From positions 1-33,841 of the IMG/VR virus record IMGVR_UViG_3300035660_000049: a stretch of 33,841 nt of DNA; one strand, given 5' to 3'. Origin of the DNA: a virus. Positions 18,853 to 26,498 of the stretch are shown here, piece after piece. Position 1 is the first letter of the stretch. Each line of letters begins with the position of its first letter. Both the position numbers and the translations under genes were made by a program. Below the pieces are notes generated by a model, which had not been told where the DNA came from, made no database searches, and was given only the letters and a program-made list of their open reading frames with translations.

Positions 18853-21768
18853 CTACATCCCCCAGTCCTGGTCTAAGATACCGCTCATATCGCTTTCCTT
18901 CAGCGATTGCATTCGCACCATCGCCGTAATGATTGCGGCGATCGGATCGATGCGCCGCGTGTCGCCCGCCTTCTTCTTCGAAAGCATGATATTCTCTTTT
19001 GTATCCACGATCTCCCTGGCATTGCCTACTGCCCAGCGTAAGAGCGGCGAATTGTCGTGCACCAGTTTGCCGCTGGCCACCAGCTCGCGGAACGTCTTGG
19101 TCGGCTCGCTCAAGATCTTCATCCATTGAGCGATCTCGACCGTGATGTAGCCCAGCTCACTCAGCTCGATGGCGAAATGTGTGGCGGCGTATGGGTCATA
19201 AGCAATTTCGTGGGTTTTCCATAAATATTCCTTCTCGCAGCGCTGGATGTATTCCTGCACCCTCCTATAGTCGGTAACGTCACCCTCGGTGATGGTTAGC
19301 CAGCCATCCCGCGCCCAGTCCCGGTAGGGAATTTTATCCAGCTTCTCATGACGGTCCACTCCCCCCTCGGGGATGAACCCATGCGCGCAGACCGCCACCC
19401 GCTCGTCCTCCAGCAGGAAAACGCTCCCTGCCGCGGTCAGATCGATCTTCTTCGACAGGTCCAGGCCGACCAGTGTCAACCGGCCGCTGGTCAGTTCCAG
19501 GAATTCCTCGCGCGGGACCCCGCACTGGTCCCATTTCGACAGGCTCTCACCCAGGGCAGGCGTCAGGTACTCGCCCATGTACGTGCTCTCGTTCCCGTGC
19601 ACCCAGATGTTCAGGTTCTTGACCCGGAACGTGCGGATCTTGGCCGAGTCTTTCGAATTGAATGCTTCGTCGTGCATGTCACGCAATTCCTTTCTCATAA
19701 CCCGGTTGCTCATCATCAGTGGATTGGCCTTCGTCCAATTTTTCGGGTCATGCTCATCGTCGCCCTCGTCCAGCTCGCGGATCATCACGAAATAGCGCTC
19801 GTTCTTCACCTGGCCCTTCAAGATCATTTTTGCATATTCGTATTCGTGATGGCAGGGGCTTTCCACGTCCATGCCCGCGGTGGTGATGATCAGCATCAGC
19901 GGCTGGGCGCGCTGGCCCTTGGCCGAGGAGATCTGGTCGTATATTTCCGACGTGGGGTGGGCGTGGTATTCGTCCACAAATGCGCAGGATGGGGAAAACG
20001 CGTCCTTGTTCTTTACCTCCCCGCTGAACGCCACCATCTCGCCGCCGCGCGACTTGTGGTTGATCTCGAATTTCCCGATCTTGAGCCGGGCGCGGATATC
20101 CCGGCTCTGCTCCGCCATTTCCTTCGACGAGTTGAACAGCACCCGCGCCTGCCTCTTGTCCACGGCCGTGCAGTAAACCTCCGGGCTGGCCTCCATGTCG
20201 CCGACCATCATGTACAGACCGATCCCCGCCCCGCGCGTGGTATTGTGCGTAGGTATCATGGTTTCGCCTGCTAGATACAGTTTCGATTGGGAATCAACCT
20301 GGATACAACGAACAGGCTCGCTCGGTATGGGGTTCACGGCCACGATCTGCCTCATACTTGCTCTTGTACTTGTTGCCGGAGCATTCTTTTGCCGATTCCG
20401 TTTCCTTTCAAGGCGGAAAACCTCCTGTCCTTGATATGCCCAAAATTGGATTTTGAAGCATGTGCCACAGTCCTTTCCATACAAAAGCGCACGACCCACT
20501 GATTGGGTTGGCTTATATCCCAGCGAACAAAGCAATTCGATGACACCTTCCGCTAGCAGCGCATTGGACGTCGAGAAACTGCATTGTCCCGCCGGACTAA
20601 TCGTCCCATCTGTATCATTGAGACCCTGCAGCAATGTCTGTCTCTGTTCAATGGATGCTCGCAAATAGGGCATCGGAATATGTTTGTTGTTGCGCAGATT
20701 TAATGCGCTTAGCTTATGACCAAATGAATTCGTCGGGTCATTCCTGGCACCTTCTTGCGTACTTAAAGAGAACAACCCACAGTTGCCGGAACGCGATTTA
20801 GTCTCATGAATAGGTACACCAGTCTTGGCAATTTCATCCACAATTTGTATATCACTATAGCCAATAGTAATGCGCGCTCCATTCGAATGCCCATCCCCAA
20901 GCCAACACCCCAGGACATACGGGTTTATTGGAAGATCCTTAGCAGGTAGTGTCAAAGGCTCGGCCACCCGGATCCGGTGATTCCATTCAACACGGCCATG
21001 CGTTTTGTTGAATGGAGTATCAACACTCAGCGTTCGTGCAATCTCTTCGGTTGTGTGTATAAAATCAGTCGAAGTGAATCTTTTGCTGTGTGGACGATGT
21101 GTCTTTTTCATGTCGGTGTGCCATAGATGTCCTGCATCAGCCACAATCTTGGCGCCATCGGAGAACGTCAGCTCGTAGCAGGTATGGCCGACCATTACAT
21201 CCGACGTGTAAATTACCCTGGTTATCTGCCCTCTCTCGTCAAATAGTTTATCTCCCACTTTGACGTCAGCCATACGTACCCAACCATCAGGCGTTGGTAA
21301 TGGAGTAGAAAGGGCCAAGGCCTTGGCGTTCTTCCTACCTTCAGTAATGAACGCCTTGCGGAACCGCCGCACGCCCACCGAGCGGCCGTCGGCGCGCTCG
21401 ATCTTTTCCCTCCGCGAGACCCATCCGAAGATACACGACACCTCGAAACGATGCGAGTTGATCAGTCTGATGGGTTTCCCCGCCAGGCGGCCCTTGACGT
21501 GGACCAGGCTGGCAAACCATTCCACCGCGACCAGATCCGCCTGCGCGCCATCAAACACCCATTCGAACCGGGGATCCTTCTTCGGGACGGGCTGCCCGGT
21601 CGCCTTTTTGACGCGCGTCGCCAGGTCCTTCGGGAGCTGCCCCGCCCGCGCCAGGTCCCGCAGATGGCGCAGGCAGGCCAGGCGCTCCATGCTGCCCACA
21701 TTGCGCTTGCGCTCCACGGCCTCGATGGCATAGTTGGTCGCCGGATGGATCTTGATCGGGGTGGACAT
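18853..21768 (-). CDS. terL: Terminase large subunit interrupted by an intein (971 aa precursor; 611 aa after splicing)
   Basis: The ATPase-nuclease motor packages DNA through the portal. The N-terminal extein (1-149) ends in the Walker A motif GRKNAK, which continues as TTRGAG at residue 510, so the intein splits the P-loop. Walker B is in AFVDEYHAHPTSEIYDQI, and nuclease acidic residues are in LVGLDLSKKIDLTAAG and IAYDPYAATHF. The rejoined 611 aa is a normal TerL length. It follows the small terminase gene with a one-base overlap. Splicing must restore the P-loop for activity, which may couple packaging to splicing; that regulation is inferred. Confidence 0.93.
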   Translation of the reverse strand: MSTPIKIHPATNYAIEAVERKRNVGSMERLACLRHLRDLARAGQLPKDLATRVKKATGQPVPKKDPRFEWVFDGAQADLVAVEWFASLVHVKGRLAGKPIRLINSHRFEVSCIFGWVSRREKIERADGRSVGVRRFRKAFITEGRKNAKALALSTPLPTPDGWVRMADVKVGDKLFDERGQITRVIYTSDVMVGHTCYELTFSDGAKIVADAGHLWHTDMKKTHRPHSKRFTSTDFIHTTEEIARTLSVDTPFNKTHGRVEWNHRIRVAEPLTLPAKDLPINPYVLGCWLGDGHSNGARITIGYSDIQIVDEIAKTGVPIHETKSRSGNCGLFSLSTQEGARNDPTNSFGHKLSALNLRNNKHIPMPYLRASIEQRQTLLQGLNDTDGTISPAGQCSFSTSNALLAEGVIELLCSLGYKPTQSVGRALLYGKDCGTCFKIQFWAYQGQEVFRLERKRNRQKNAPATSTRASMRQIVAVNPIPSEPVRCIQVDSQSKLYLAGETMIPTHNTTRGAGIGLYMMVGDMEASPEVYCTAVDKRQARVLFNSSKEMAEQSRDIRARLKIGKFEINHKSRGGEMVAFSGEVKNKDAFSPSCAFVDEYHAHPTSEIYDQISSAKGQRAQPLMLIITTAGMDVESPCHHEYEYAKMILKGQVKNERYFVMIRELDEGDDEHDPKNWTKANPLMMSNRVMRKELRDMHDEAFNSKDSAKIRTFRVKNLNIWVHGNESTYMGEYLTPALGESLSKWDQCGVPREEFLELTSGRLTLVGLDLSKKIDLTAAGSVFLLEDERVAVCAHGFIPEGGVDRHEKLDKIPYRDWARDGWLTITEGDVTDYRRVQEYIQRCEKEYLWKTHEIAYDPYAATHFAIELSELGYITVEIAQWMKILSEPTKTFRELVASGKLVHDNSPLLRWAVGNAREIVDTKENIMLSKKKAGDTRRIDPIAAIITAMVRMQSLKESDMSGILDQDWGM
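20242..21321 (-). mobile_element. Class 3 intein with LAGLIDADG endonuclease (360 aa) inside terL
   Basis: The insert runs from Ala150 (ALALSTPLPTPDGW, block A with Ala instead of Cys) to Asn509 (MIPTHN), followed by +1 Thr. Block B has HLW (His214, Trp216), block F has VRCIQV (Cys488) and block G has Thr507-His508-Asn509. That is the Trp-Cys-Thr triad of class 3 inteins, which splice through the block-F Cys and not residue 1. LAGLIDADG-type motifs LGCWLGDG and LLQGLNDTDG mark a homing endonuclease. The DNA is visibly A/T-richer than the flanking terminase, which fits recent transfer. Confidence 0.9.
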
Positions 21769-22238
21769 CAGTCGAACTTCTTCGCGAACTTGTCGTGGAT
21801 CTCGTCTGCACGCTTCTTCACCAGCCGCGCCCGCGCCGAGGGATTGAATCCCAGCTTCTCGGCATACGAGGCGATGATCCGTGCCCAGGTTTGCAATTCC
21901 TTGATATCATCCGCGCTTTTGGGGCTGCGTCCGGCCGCCAGGCGATATTGCACGTACGCGTCGCAGTAGACGGCCAGCATCTCGGTGTCCAGCACGTCCA
22001 GTAGCTCAGCAGTCGCATTCAGCCCCGCGACCTCCTTCAATTTCCGCAGCCAAACCCTGCGCGCCTCGGCGCTCAACCAATCAGGCGGCGCCAGCTTAAT
22101 AGGTTTCTGCCGTTTCAGCTTTTCCGCGGCCTTCTGGCGCGCGGCCACCTCGGCCGCGGTCCAATGCTTGCCCCCGCCCTTTTGGCCGATCTCCATCGTC
22201 TCAGCAGAAACCACAGCGGAGCTATATTTCTTTGGCAT
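21768..22238 (-). CDS. terS: P27-family terminase small subunit (156 aa)
   Basis: It recognises the packaging site and stimulates the large subunit. It matches the P27 small terminase type: a basic N-terminus (MPKKYSSAV, then EKLKRQKPIKLAPPDWLSAE), the WLSAEARRVWLRKLKEVAG segment, and LLDVLDTEMLAVYCDAYVQY, typical of this family. Its place directly before the large terminase gene, with ATG and TGA overlapping, is standard. An HNH nuclease gene precedes it, as in many cos-type phages. Confidence 0.88.
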   Translation of the reverse strand: MPKKYSSAVVSAETMEIGQKGGGKHWTAAEVAARQKAAEKLKRQKPIKLAPPDWLSAEARRVWLRKLKEVAGLNATAELLDVLDTEMLAVYCDAYVQYRLAAGRSPKSADDIKELQTWARIIASYAEKLGFNPSARARLVKKRADEIHDKFAKKFD

Positions 22239-22297
22239 CTCAAAGCCTCAAGCAGGGATATTTTCTCGCGTTTGTTGACCTCGCCGGTTTGGAACTC

Positions 22298-22666
22298 CTA
22301 TTCTAAACTTTTTGATGGCCTATCCTTCGAGCCGTCGAGATAATGTTTTTTGTTATCGCAGCGCCGACACAATCCCTCGAGGTTGCTCCAGCCATCTGTG
22401 CCGCCCTGGCTGCGTGGGTGGATATGATCCACCACGACGGCCGGGACACGAGGACCATGCAGCCCGAATGGATTGACACACCACGGATGCGCCTTGAGAA
22501 ATGGATCGCGGACTCTTGTCTTCCAATCCCAACCATAGCCACGAGCAGACGCGGAAGGACGATCGTCCACTGCCCGCGGACGTGGATGCCGTGGGCAGTC
22601 TTGACCAGGTTGCACCAGGATGGTGCAACCTGGCACACGGCACGGATGCGGCGAGCGTTTAGGCAT
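22298..22666 (-). CDS. HNH endonuclease next to terminase genes (122 aa)
   Basis: The HNH core VVDHIHPRSQGGTDGWSNLE followed by GLCRRCDNKK has the first His-Asp/His and the Asn-His-like metal residues, with Cys pairs (CRVPGC, LCRRC) for zinc. In cos-type phages such as HK97 (gp74), an HNH protein works with the terminase in cutting packaging sites; that role is suggested here by position just before the small terminase. The start at 22666 overlaps the holin-like gene stop, while the longer open frame upstream is a shadow. Classification as packaging nuclease and not mobile HNH is likely but not certain. Confidence 0.78.
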   Translation of the reverse strand: MPKRSPHPCRVPGCTILVQPGQDCPRHPRPRAVDDRPSASARGYGWDWKTRVRDPFLKAHPWCVNPFGLHGPRVPAVVVDHIHPRSQGGTDGWSNLEGLCRRCDNKKHYLDGSKDRPSKSLE

Positions 22667-23126
22667 CTTTGCCGCTGAACGATGCACCAAGCAGCGGCAC
22701 CCTGGCGGCTTTGAGAGCATCATGCGTGGATTGAGATCCGGTAATTTGCACGATGAACCCAAGCACGAACAGGATGACCATCGCAATCTGCCCGGCAAAT
22801 CCATCCAGGATACTCATCGTCAGGTCAGGGCGGAAGACGCCGAGAAGAACCAGGGTAATAAACGCAACCAGGTTCATTCCGGCTGCCCATTTGTTGGCAG
22901 TGCCATCTTTCACCAGGCCAGTCAGCTTGAGCAAATTTACCAGCGCGGCGACCAGCTTCGAGACACCGACCAGCGATGCAAAGCCGAGCATGATGACGAC
23001 CACCACGTTCAGCACGTCAGGTGGGAGCGGCGCAGATGCGGGCGAAACCGCATGGACTGCCGCCGGCAGGAATGCCGCCAGGGCAACTACCAGCAAAACG
23101 GTCACGATCAAAGTAATGCGTTTCAT
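22659..23126 (-). CDS. Membrane protein, 3-4 TM helices, holin-like (155 aa)
   Basis: It starts with a signal/anchor segment (MKRITLIVTVLLVVALAAFL). Further hydrophobic stretches follow (LNVVVVIMLGFASLVGVSKL, WAAGMNLVAFITLVLLGV, GQIAMVILFVLGFIVQI). The topology of several short helices with small polar ends fits a holin or phage accessory membrane protein. No clear family name can be given. AAAAGGAGATCGAAC precedes the ATG. It is the first gene after RNA element copy 2. No endolysin is next to it; the endolysin gene lies about 3.4 kb away in the early region. Confidence 0.65.
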   Translation of the reverse strand: MKRITLIVTVLLVVALAAFLPAAVHAVSPASAPLPPDVLNVVVVIMLGFASLVGVSKLVAALVNLLKLTGLVKDGTANKWAAGMNLVAFITLVLLGVFRPDLTMSILDGFAGQIAMVILFVLGFIVQITGSQSTHDALKAARVPLLGASFSGKDA

Positions 23127-23149
23127 GTTCGATCTCCTTTTGAATTGTT

Positions 23150-23231
23150 TGAAACAAAAGCACCCGGCGCCGCAGCGGCGCCGGGTGCATCATTTCCGAC
23201 AGACGTCCCGGTCTAGCACCAGGACTGCAAA
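23150..23231 (-). ncRNA. Short structured RNA with terminator, copy 2
   Basis: Hairpin 1 is GTCCTGGT / ACCGGGAC (23205-23225), and the terminator is a 12-13-bp GC-rich stem (GCACCCGGCGCC.., 23160-23188) followed on the minus strand by TTTTGTTT. The sequence and order match copy 1 (16736-16826). It sits between the last early gene (stop at 23260) and the first late gene. No strong promoter is seen directly upstream (only a weak TTGATC..GAATAT pair), so it may receive transcripts reading through from the early operon. Confidence 0.62.
23155..23188 (-). terminator. Intrinsic terminator of RNA copy 2
   Basis: A 12-bp or longer GC stem (GCACCCGGCGCC/GGCGCCGGGTGC) is followed by TTTTGTTT on the minus strand. 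It lies about 30 bases before the membrane gene start, so it would stop early transcripts before the terminase block. Confidence 0.82.
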
Positions 23232-23259
23232 AGATATTCAATTGTAACTGATATTTTGA

Positions 23260-23556
23260 TCAAGACCTCCTTTCGGTTTTATTATATATCAGCTCGATCA
23301 GTCTGACCATTGCATCCTCGCCGATGATCCAATCATGCACCTTCCCACAGGCCGTGCATCGGATGGCATCCATGCTGCCGATCACCCGCCCACGCAGTAC
23401 CGGCAGTTCGGCCGGCTCATCGCCACATGCGACCGAGGTCTCATAAAGCATCAAGGCTAATACCTTATGTTCTCCAACTTTGATTCTCTTGACCTCGCCC
23501 AGACGGTGAACATCTTCCTGTGGCTGCGGCCAGAACCTGCGCTCACTCGCCGGCAT
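23260..23556 (-). CDS. Unrecognised small protein with Cys pair (98 aa)
   Basis: It is the last gene of the early block. The C-terminal half has IRCTACGKVHDWIIGEDAMV, one half of a possible zinc-binding site (CTAC) with a His close by. The N-terminal half is charged and beta-like (RIKVGEHKVLALMLYETSVA). No family is recognised. The start lies in a 14-base overlap with the upstream loader-like gene, so translation should be coupled. RNA element copy 2 follows its stop by about 30 bases. Confidence 0.65.
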   Translation of the reverse strand: MPASERRFWPQPQEDVHRLGEVKRIKVGEHKVLALMLYETSVACGDEPAELPVLRGRVIGSMDAIRCTACGKVHDWIIGEDAMVRLIELIYNKTERRS

Positions 23557-23899
23557 GTTCCACCTCCGTTTCCGTGGAAACGAATGGAATTGAACATTTC
23601 CCCCAGTAAATCCAATCCAGCCAATCCTCGATCAGGTTTTCGATGTCTTGCCCACGTGAGCCGCCAATTTCTTGCAACATGATCATCCAGATCTCGTTGA
23701 TCTGCGGAAAGAACTTGCATTCCCGCTTACATCGTTCGATCACCCGCTCCAGCAATCCCTGCGGGATAACGTCCAATGCCTTTGCATATTCCTGGATCCT
23801 TTCTCCCTCCGCCTCCGGCACTTTCCCAAACGCCGTCCAGAGAGATGTCAGCGTATCTACCCATTCCTGGAGTGCTGCCGTTCTCACGTCATTTTCCAT
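23543..23899 (-). CDS. Lambda P/G39P-like helicase loader candidate (118 aa)
   Basis: The helical protein has the motif [20 protein letters not shown], which resembles the FFPxxxEI-type region found in phage helicase-loading and replication-partner proteins, followed by [10 protein letters not shown]. The N-terminal half ([20 protein letters not shown]) is helical too. It directly follows the initiator gene with an 11-base overlap, the O-P order of lambda. A loader role is inferred from order and motif; no ATPase motif is present, as expected for P/G39P types. Confidence 0.6.
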   Translation of the reverse strand: MENDVRTAALQEWVDTLTSLWTAFGKVPEAEGERIQEYAKALDVIPQGLLERVIERCKRECKFFPQINEIWMIMLQEIGGSRGQDIENLIEDWLDWIYWGKCSIPFVSTETEVEHAGE

Positions 23900-24671
23900 A
23901 GAGTTTTAGCACCACCTCTCTCCCAATTTCTTTTGCCGATTTTCCATGTCCCGGAGACTTATTTGACTTGCTCTTTGGCGACATAAATCCTTCCACCTTC
24001 CAGCGTTTCAATATCGCCTCGATGTATTTCAAATTCCGGGCATTTGCCTTGACGGCCTCCTCGAAGGCCGCCGCAATCCACCCAGGCGGGTACTCTGTCT
24101 CCGCTGCCTTGAGCGCATCCGCGACCATCGGTGTCAAAAGGCCAATGTTCTGTTCGTAAAGTTCGAAAATGTTGGCTCCTCCAGTAGAATTGATTAAAGT
24201 ATGGTTAAAAGTATGGTTAAAGGATGAATCGGGTGCACCAGGTGCACTAGGGGGGTACACCTGGTGCACTAGGGGGGGTGCACCAGGTGCACTAGGGGGG
24301 TACACCTGGTGCACTAGGGGGGGTGCACCTGGTGCACTAGCAAAAAGTGGTGTTTCTGTTTGGAAAACAAATGATTTCAGCATGGGAATATTCAGGGAGT
24401 AATTAGTCGTGCCTCGTTTGGAAATCCCGACTCGGATTATAGATCCTTGTTGTTTCAGCGCATTGAGGGAATTGATGACCGAACTTCGGGTAAGGGCTGT
24501 CTTTTCTTCGAGCAGTGTCAGGCTTGGATATGCACCATCGCCGTCATCATTGCAGTGATCTGCCAGGGCCAGCATAACTAATTTCAAAAGCGGCGCAGTG
24601 ACAGTTTTTTCCCCCACCTTGACATCCTCAATTTTGGCCTGGAAAATCATGCTCATCAGTTTTACGCTCAT
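23889..24671 (-). CDS. Replication initiator, lambda O-like with DnaD-like C-terminus (260 aa)
   Basis: The N-terminal 100 residues form a winged helix ([20 protein letters not shown], then [15 protein letters not shown]), as in phage replication initiators. Residues 112-150 are a spacer of two copies of [15 protein letters not shown] plus a partial third, encoded by origin iterons. Residues 170-235 resemble a DnaD/DnaB2 domain ([20 protein letters not shown], ending [13 protein letters not shown]). The protein would bind the iterons in its own gene and recruit helicase. The start follows an AGGAAA site. Role and partners follow lambda O logic; direct proof is absent. Confidence 0.82.
   Translation of the reverse strand: MSVKLMSMIFQAKIEDVKVGEKTVTAPLLKLVMLALADHCNDDGDGAYPSLTLLEEKTALTRSSVINSLNALKQQGSIIRVGISKRGTTNYSLNIPMLKSFVFQTETPLFASAPGAPPLVHQVYPPSAPGAPPLVHQVYPPSAPGAPDSSFNHTFNHTLINSTGGANIFELYEQNIGLLTPMVADALKAAETEYPPGWIAAAFEEAVKANARNLKYIEAILKRWKVEGFMSPKSKSNKSPGHGKSAKEIGREVVLKLYGK
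24191..24340. other. Replication origin candidate: five iterons plus A/T-rich region inside the initiator gene
   Basis: Five copies of GGTRCACCWGGTGCACTAG end at 24250, 24272, 24295, 24317 and 24340, spaced 22-23 bp (about two helical turns). Each is itself nearly palindromic. Next to them (24191-24231) is an A/T-rich stretch with the direct repeat GTATGGTTAAA twice. The arrangement copies lambda ori: iterons inside O, flanked by an A/T-rich unwinding region. Confidence 0.75.
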
Positions 24672-24682
24672 TTCGCTTTTCC

Positions 24683-25096
24683 TTAATTCTTTATCGCCGC
24701 AATTACTCGTCGCCCGCCGCGCCCATAGACCCGGTACGTGTCCGTCGGAGGATTGGCAGCAGCCTCCAACCGGCGCAGATTCTCGATGGCTTCATCCAGC
24801 CAGGCCGGGACATGGCGAGGTCGTGACACCCGCTTCGCGGTTCGTTGTTCAGGACATCGTTTCGCTATATGCACATATCCACAATAATGACAGGCAGGAG
24901 CCAGGAGGAAAATGGGGAGGCCAAGCGCACTTCTCTTCATTGCTCCTTTTGAAAAGATACCATGTATCATACGAAAAACGTCGCCGTATGTGATGGAATT
25001 CCCGTACTCGGTTGCGATTTCGCGCAAGGACTTTCCTGCCGCTTTTTGTGTTAGGATGTCCGTTAGTACGTCTTCCTCGTTTTTAGTTTTGTACAT
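24683..25096 (-). CDS. HTH protein with a Cys motif (137 aa)
   Basis: Residues 15-50 ([20 protein letters not shown], then [13 protein letters not shown]) fit a helix-turn-helix. Residues 66-82 have [16 protein letters not shown], a Cys/His set that could bind zinc. The C-terminal third is basic ([10 protein letters not shown]-like end). It is probably a DNA-binding regulator of the early operon, directly upstream of the initiator gene. It is close to the second GIY-YIG gene, with a 69-base gap. The exact family is not recognised. Confidence 0.65.
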   Translation of the reverse strand: MYKTKNEEDVLTDILTQKAAGKSLREIATEYGNSITYGDVFRMIHGIFSKGAMKRSALGLPIFLLAPACHYCGYVHIAKRCPEQRTAKRVSRPRHVPAWLDEAIENLRRLEAAANPPTDTYRVYGRGGRRVIAAIKN

Positions 25097-25165
25097 GCTT
25101 TGTACGCCTTCCTATTGGCTTTTTTATACTGGTGTTTTGTCTTCGTGGAAATTATCCCTTGACTT

Positions 25166-25585
25166 TTATGTGGGAGTATCCTGGCCACCATAAACCCAAG
25201 CGTGCCAAGTAGGTCTTATGAATATTTCTTCATCCTTATTATCAAAATATTCCTTCTTGATTTTTCCGTGAGTTGTATACCAGAATTCAAAAACATTTTT
25301 TATGATGTTGTATTCCGGCTTCAATCTTTCAATCCAATATTGCTCCTTATCGTTCAGTTCATAATCTTTGCAGAATTCAACTACTTCAAGATTGAAATTC
25401 CTCTCGCCGTATTTATTCCAAGCATTTTGTAAATATGGATTATTGTGCTTGTTTTTTCTCAAAAGGTCGCGATGCTTTTTCCATCTTCTCCAAATGTTAT
25501 ATGATTGACCGACATATTTATGGAGGCCCATCTTGTTGTTGATTACATAAATTCCAGGGCGATCCAATTCTTTTTGGGTAAGCAT
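25166..25585 (-). CDS. GIY-YIG endonuclease, compact (139 aa)
   Basis: The catalytic half is clear: PGIYVINNKMGLHKYVGQSY holds GIY and YVG(Q), followed by IWRRWKKHRDLL with the catalytic Arg, and KEQYWIERLKPEYNI with the catalytic Glu. There is no NUMOD array; the C-terminus is a short basic tail (KIKKEYFDNKDEE). The coding DNA is much more A/T-rich than neighbouring genes, which fits recent arrival. It sits between two regulator genes and is likely a free-standing homing endonuclease. Confidence 0.85.
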   Translation of the reverse strand: MLTQKELDRPGIYVINNKMGLHKYVGQSYNIWRRWKKHRDLLRKNKHNNPYLQNAWNKYGERNFNLEVVEFCKDYELNDKEQYWIERLKPEYNIIKNVFEFWYTTHGKIKKEYFDNKDEEIFIRPTWHAWVYGGQDTPT

Positions 25586-25667
25586 TTCTTCTTTCCAACA
25601 AAGAGCCGCGATCTATGCTTTACCTGTCCTGTCTAGGGATGAGCGTTAAGGCGGCTATATTCGGGCT

Positions 25668-25889
25668 TTATCGCGATTGCCTGCGCCGGGCCGGCACGTC
25701 GCGTATGGTTATGCATCCGCACACCGCGCACTCGCTTCCATTCAGCGTCACCAGGTGAGGATAAATAGCCTGGCAGGCCTCGCACCATTTCATCAGCGCC
25801 GTCTGCCCGTTTACCAGGATGCGCGGCGGCTCCGAGATCAGCGTTACCTGCCGCGCCGCTCCTAGAAATTGATTGACTGCTGCGCTCAT
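25668..25889 (-). CDS. Small zinc-ribbon protein (73 aa)
   Basis: AAGGAGG precedes the ATG at 25889, which decides the start. The protein has CEACQAIYPHLVTLNGSECA and then VCGC, four cysteines in a zinc-ribbon spacing, and a basic tail (RDVPARRRQSR). It is a candidate DNA- or RNA-binding accessory protein of the early region. It is coupled to the upstream 78-aa gene by an ATGA overlap. The function is not known. Confidence 0.68.
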   Translation of the reverse strand: MSAAVNQFLGAARQVTLISEPPRILVNGQTALMKWCEACQAIYPHLVTLNGSECAVCGCITIRDVPARRRQSR

Positions 25890-26122
25890 TTCACAACCTC
25901 CTTGATGATAAATGCGCTGAGTGTCTTCGGCCAATAATAAACTTTTGTCGCGCCGTAGAACGCCGCCCAAGCCTGGACCTGATCCTGCTCGATCGGTGAT
26001 TTTTGCTGCATACAGACATAGTATGGCAGCCGGTTGAGCCTTTCCAAAATGATCAATTCCGGCCGTGAGGTGCCGGCACCTTCGGCCAAAACGCCTGCCT
26101 GCGCAGGCGGGCTGTTCGTCAT
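25886..26122 (-). CDS. Unrecognised small protein carrying in-frame palindromic repeats (78 aa)
   Basis: The first 22 residues (SPPAQAGVLAEGAGTSRPE) are encoded by two palindromic elements: a GCCTGCC-type one (about 26091-26110) and the dispersed element at 26061-26087. The conserved-looking part follows (LIILERLNRLPYYVCMQQKS, then WAAFYGATKVYYWPKTLSAF). No family is recognised. The start at 26122 overlaps the winged-helix gene stop by four bases; the longer frame upstream is a shadow. Confidence 0.62.
   Translation of the reverse strand: MTNSPPAQAGVLAEGAGTSRPELIILERLNRLPYYVCMQQKSPIEQDQVQAWAAFYGATKVYYWPKTLSAFIIKEVVK
26061..26087. repeat. Dispersed palindromic element, copy inside the 78-aa gene
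   Basis: The core AGGTGCCGGCACCTT is a near-perfect palindrome. The 27 bases are the reverse complement of 293-317 (identical over 25 bases). On the minus strand they encode LAEGAGTSR, in frame, in the small protein's N-terminal region. Confidence 0.75.
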
Positions 26123-26490
26123 ATCATCAACTCCATCTGCACTACATCGCCAAATTGTTTGCGCGCTGCTTGCAGCAGAGCCTGACGGGTCTCGTTCATA
26201 TCGGCGATCTTGGCCCCGAACTCGGCCCGGTCGAATTCCTGGAACTCCGCCAGTGTCACCGCAAGGTAGTAACCGCCATCCTTCCCCGGCATGGCGCAGA
26301 TCAAATGTCCCTGCCGGCGCAACTGTTTGATGCACTCCCGCACCGCGCGCTCGTGCACCTGGTGGCCCATGACATTCAGGCCGTATACCAGGCTGCCGCG
26401 CCCGATCGCTCTCTGGCGGCCCTGGTGATTAGCCAGCACGTTCAGCAGCGCCGATTCCAGTCCGGCCGGGTAAGATAAGTAATCCGACAT
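26119..26490 (-). CDS. Winged-helix-like regulator (123 aa)
   Basis: The pattern HERAVRECIKQLRRQGHLIC after LVYGLNVMGHQ looks like helix-turn-helix plus wing, followed by a beta hairpin (AMPGKDGGYYLAVTLAEFQE). A C-terminal helix (ETRQALLQAARKQFGD) may dimerise. GAGG six bases before the ATG at 26490 decides the start. It lies between the endolysin and the 78-aa gene in the early operon. Role: probably transcription control; inferred. Confidence 0.65.
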   Translation of the reverse strand: MSDYLSYPAGLESALLNVLANHQGRQRAIGRGSLVYGLNVMGHQVHERAVRECIKQLRRQGHLICAMPGKDGGYYLAVTLAEFQEFDRAEFGAKIADMNETRQALLQAARKQFGDVVQMELMI

Positions 26491-26498
26491 GATCATCC

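Noticed and set aside
19348-20274. Long rightward frame (308 codons) opposite the terminase gene
   Set aside because: It is antisense to the conserved terminase/intein coding, has His/Arg-rich low-complexity content and no recognisable domain; a shadow frame in GC-rich DNA.
18853-21768. terL as a frameshifted or fused pseudogene because of its 971 codons
   Set aside because: The extra 360 residues have full intein blocks and end precisely at HN/T, so the gene is intact after splicing.
24232-24340. CRISPR-like array of direct repeats
   Set aside because: The gaps between the 19-base repeats are only 3-4 bases and G-runs, with no unique spacers; they are in frame in the initiator gene and fit origin iterons.
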